Source: UBA7803 sp041395905 (GTDB taxonomy: Bacteria > Pseudomonadota > Gammaproteobacteria > Pseudomonadales > Azotimanducaceae). Taken from it: DNA of 64,000 bases. Position 1 is the first letter of the stretch. Every line of letters begins with the position of its first letter. Positions 61,978 to 64,000 of the stretch are shown here, piece by piece. The notes under the pieces are model-generated. The model searched no databases. It saw only the letters and a program-made list of their open reading frames with translations, and was not told the DNA's origin. The stretch covers positions 62,001-126,000 of the forward strand of contig JAWKZP010000004.1 in the NCBI GenBank assembly GCA_041395905.1. The letters are read 5' to 3'. The position numbers and the translations under genes were made by a program.

Positions 61978-62053
61978 CGCGCGCTCTTGCGTGCGTCCTT
62001 GTGCAGCTCGGCGCTGGTGCCCGCGATCCGGGTTCCGGAGTACACTGCGCAGC

Positions 62054-62752
62054 ATGACTCAAGCCCCCGGTTCGAACCTGATCGACCAGCTGGTCAGCTC
62101 CTATCTGGAGCTGCCGGTATCCATTGACTGGCAAACCGCGAAAGGCATTCCCTTTCCCACCGAGTTCGAGGGCGCACGCCTCAAATTCGGCGGCCTGAGC
62201 ACCAGCTGGATGGATCTTCAGCAGGTGGTCTGGTGCGCGGATCGGGTGCGTTTCGTGCCGGGCCTGCCGGCGCACGTGCAGGTGGAGGGTCCGCGCGTGG
62301 AAATCGCCGTGGGCCAGGCGGAGCTCGACCGCTGGTTGAAGCGCTTCGAGCTGCCGTATCGGATCGAGCTGGCGGACGATGCTCTGATCGTGCACACCGA
62401 GCTCGCCGGCTTTCCCATCGGCGAGTTCGAGACGCGTCTGGAGGTGGTCAACGGCTGGTTCGTTCTGCAGCCGAAGCGCGCCTCGATCCTCGGGGTTCCA
62501 AACTACGTGGCGACCCTGTTCCGCACCTATCTGCCGATCCCGCCACTCAGCCGCAGCACGCGCCTGGAGCGGATCGACCACAAGCGCGGTCAGCTGCGGG
62601 TCACCTTCCGCCTCGAGGATTTCGACGAGGCCGTGACGCCGGGTCTGCTCAATCGCCTGAATCAGTGCCTGCGGCCTACGTTCACGCCGGATCTCGGCGC
62701 CGCCCTCGGCCGCAGCTGGCGGCGTTCCCCGGCCAAGTCCAGCGACGCCTGA
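62054..62752 (+). CDS. DUF2993-like lipid-binding protein
   Basis: A 232-residue protein of the DUF2993/LmeA-like type by my reading: NLIDQLVSSYLELPVSIDWQ at the start, a repeated beta-rich core (ARLKFGGLSTSW, VEGPRVEIAVGQAELDRWL) and LTYLPIPPLSRS-like late segment (YLPIPPLSRST). There is no signal peptide or membrane helix visible. The family is thought to bind or handle membrane lipids. It converges on the WS/DGAT gene. This is tentative; no catalytic motif is seen. Confidence 0.6.
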   Translation: MTQAPGSNLIDQLVSSYLELPVSIDWQTAKGIPFPTEFEGARLKFGGLSTSWMDLQQVVWCADRVRFVPGLPAHVQVEGPRVEIAVGQAELDRWLKRFELPYRIELADDALIVHTELAGFPIGEFETRLEVVNGWFVLQPKRASILGVPNYVATLFRTYLPIPPLSRSTRLERIDHKRGQLRVTFRLEDFDEAVTPGLLNRLNQCLRPTFTPDLGAALGRSWRRSPAKSSDA

Positions 62753-62764
62753 GCGCGTTCGCGG

Positions 62765-64000
62765 TCAGCCCGCCGTCGCGACGCCGGTGGCGCGCTTCAT
62801 CTCGTCGAAGCTCTCCTCGAGGCAGTCAGCGAAGAACTCCGGATCGGGCAGCATCTCGCGGCAGGCGGTGAGCGAGACGTTGAGGTGCCCGCAGTAGCTG
62901 AACACCGGGAACATCAGGCCCATGCCGTCGTAAATGGGTCCGAGCCCGTGCTGCGTGACCAGGCGCGCGCCGGCGGAGTACAGGGGCACCTGAGGCCCGG
63001 GAACGTTGGTCACGACGCAGTTGAATGGCAGGCTCACCTGATTCGACAGACCCATCTGCGTGTACAGGCGCGCCGCCAGGGCCGCGGTGGTGGACGGCAC
63101 GAACTGCGTGTAGTCGGTCATGAGCTTGGCGCCCAGCGCGTTGGTCATCTCCTTGGATGAGGCCGCGGAGCGGTGCACGGCGAGCAGACGCTCCACCGGA
63201 TCCGCCAGGTGGGTGCCCAGCGACACTGTCATCGCCGCCACCTGGTTGCCCATGGTGTTGCGCTCGCCGCTGCTTCGCACCGATATCGGCGCCATGGCGA
63301 TCATAGGCTCCGTGGGCAGCTCGTGCTTGGCCTCGAGGTAGCGGCGCAGGGCGCCGCCCACCACGGCCAGCACCACGTCGTTGACCGTGGCACCGGCAAC
63401 AGAATTCTTTACCGCTCGAATCTCCTTGAGATCGAACTGTCGGCTCTCCACCACCCGATGGGCGCTGATGGGCCGGTTGAAGCGCGTGCGCGGCGGCGGC
63501 GTGGTAGTGGCTTCGAAACGCTGCTCCGCAATGCTCTGACCGAGCCGGCCGAGCGCCGGCACGGTGCGCGCCAGCACCTCGGCGAAGCGCAGCGGCTGGG
63601 TGAAGGTATTGAACTGCGCCCGCACCACCAGCTCGAACGGGTTTGGCGGCTCTTCGCCGGTCCAGGGACGGGTCGCGGGCGGCACGCTCTCGGGGTAGGG
63701 CTCGAGGTCGTGCAGCGCTTCGATGAGGTCGACCCCGGACATGCCGTCGATGCCCGCGTGGTGCACCTTGGACACCACCGCGTAGCTGCCCGGCGGCAGG
63801 CCGGGTATCGCATCCAGACCCTCCACCACGGTGAACTCCCAGAGCGGCCGGGTGAGGTCCAGCGGCCGCGAGTGCAGGCGCGCCACCTGAATGCACAGCT
63901 GTCGCCAGTCACCGGGTTCCGGCAGCCGGATGTGGCGGACGTGATACTCCAGATCGAAGTCCTTGTCTTCGATCCAGTAGGGATGATCCAGATTGAATGG
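62765..64000 (-). CDS. WS/DGAT acyltransferase, partial
   Basis: Wax ester synthase / diacylglycerol acyltransferase, cut by the window's right edge. The active-site HHAGIDGMSG (HHxxxDG) and conserved SKVHHAGID, plus VNDVVLAVVGGALRRYL, RSSGERNTMGNQVA and NVPGPQVPLY, are present. The frame is open to base 64000, so the start lies outside. It transfers fatty acyl groups from acyl-CoA to alcohols or diacylglycerol, making storage lipids. 411 residues are visible, most of a usual 450-500. Confidence 0.93.
   Translation of the reverse strand, partial: PFNLDHPYWIEDKDFDLEYHVRHIRLPEPGDWRQLCIQVARLHSRPLDLTRPLWEFTVVEGLDAIPGLPPGSYAVVSKVHHAGIDGMSGVDLIEALHDLEPYPESVPPATRPWTGEEPPNPFELVVRAQFNTFTQPLRFAEVLARTVPALGRLGQSIAEQRFEATTTPPPRTRFNRPISAHRVVESRQFDLKEIRAVKNSVAGATVNDVVLAVVGGALRRYLEAKHELPTEPMIAMAPISVRSSGERNTMGNQVAAMTVSLGTHLADPVERLLAVHRSAASSKEMTNALGAKLMTDYTQFVPSTTAALAARLYTQMGLSNQVSLPFNCVVTNVPGPQVPLYSAGARLVTQHGLGPIYDGMGLMFPVFSYCGHLNVSLTACREMLPDPEFFADCLEESFDEMKRATGVATAG

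Overview
The window is GC-rich, gene-dense chromosomal DNA with about 60 protein genes and no rRNA, tRNA, CRISPR array, insertion sequence or prophage gene that I can see. No stretch longer than about 300 bases lacks a gene; the largest gaps are about 221 bases (22054-22274) and 213 bases (61841-62053). The gene content points to a Gram-negative, aerobic, heterotrophic gammaproteobacterium of environmental (perhaps marine or soil) origin: uvrB, a Zur-like Fur protein, class I fumarase, OmpW, two TonB-dependent receptors, an RND pump, a DUF3604 protein and a WS/DGAT acyltransferase. I cannot name the genus.

Layout. 1-6250: housekeeping genes (uvrB, small conserved proteins, two-subunit 2-oxoacid:ferredoxin oxidoreductase korAB). 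6395-11538: a FadR/GntR-type regulator with a FadR-like operator, then an RND efflux pair; the regulator and the adaptor each carry an apparent single-base frameshift, only about 180 bases apart. 11580-25270: an accessory uptake-and-oxidation island with a MarR/VOC/carboxymuconolactone-decarboxylase operon facing a second, paralogous VOC gene, then an MFS transporter, two TonB receptors, a DUF3604 protein, a cytochrome P450, a second MarR regulator and an acyl-CoA-dehydrogenase-like flavin monooxygenase. 25411-37530: a hydrolase and sugar-acid region (S12 serine hydrolase, M81/MlrC-like peptidase, PLP-dependent DgaE/SelA-like lyase, COG3964-type amidohydrolase, beta-propeller lactonase, FGGY kinase, phytanoyl-CoA-type dioxygenase, KDPG-type aldolase, PF04909 amidohydrolase, FMN reductase).

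37588-45650: mixed metabolism (sulfotransferase, HODM/DUF3445 N-demethylase-like protein, DAHP synthase, enoyl-CoA hydratase, PAPS reductase, CPBP protease, LLM oxidoreductase). 45803-47587: a redoxin / cytochrome c / PHM-like copper monooxygenase fusion with all six expected copper ligands. 47654-52585: a second catabolic set (enoyl-CoA hydratase, carboxymuconolactone decarboxylase, aldose epimerase, MhpD-like hydratase, two LLM oxidoreductases). 52695-64000: patatin, DUF3667, Tat-exported PPOX-like protein, fumarase, Zur-like regulator, M19 dipeptidase, ArgE-like M20, O-methyltransferase, OmpW, a DUF2993-like protein and a WS/DGAT acyltransferase cut by the window edge.

Two parts look most like undescribed biology. 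One is the amidohydrolase-DgaE-M81 operon with its divergent lactonase and the nearby kinase and KDPG aldolase; I infer it degrades an N-acylated amino-sugar acid or a modified peptide. The other is the three-domain copper monooxygenase fusion. Several divergent promoters carry clear dyads, marking likely regulator sites.
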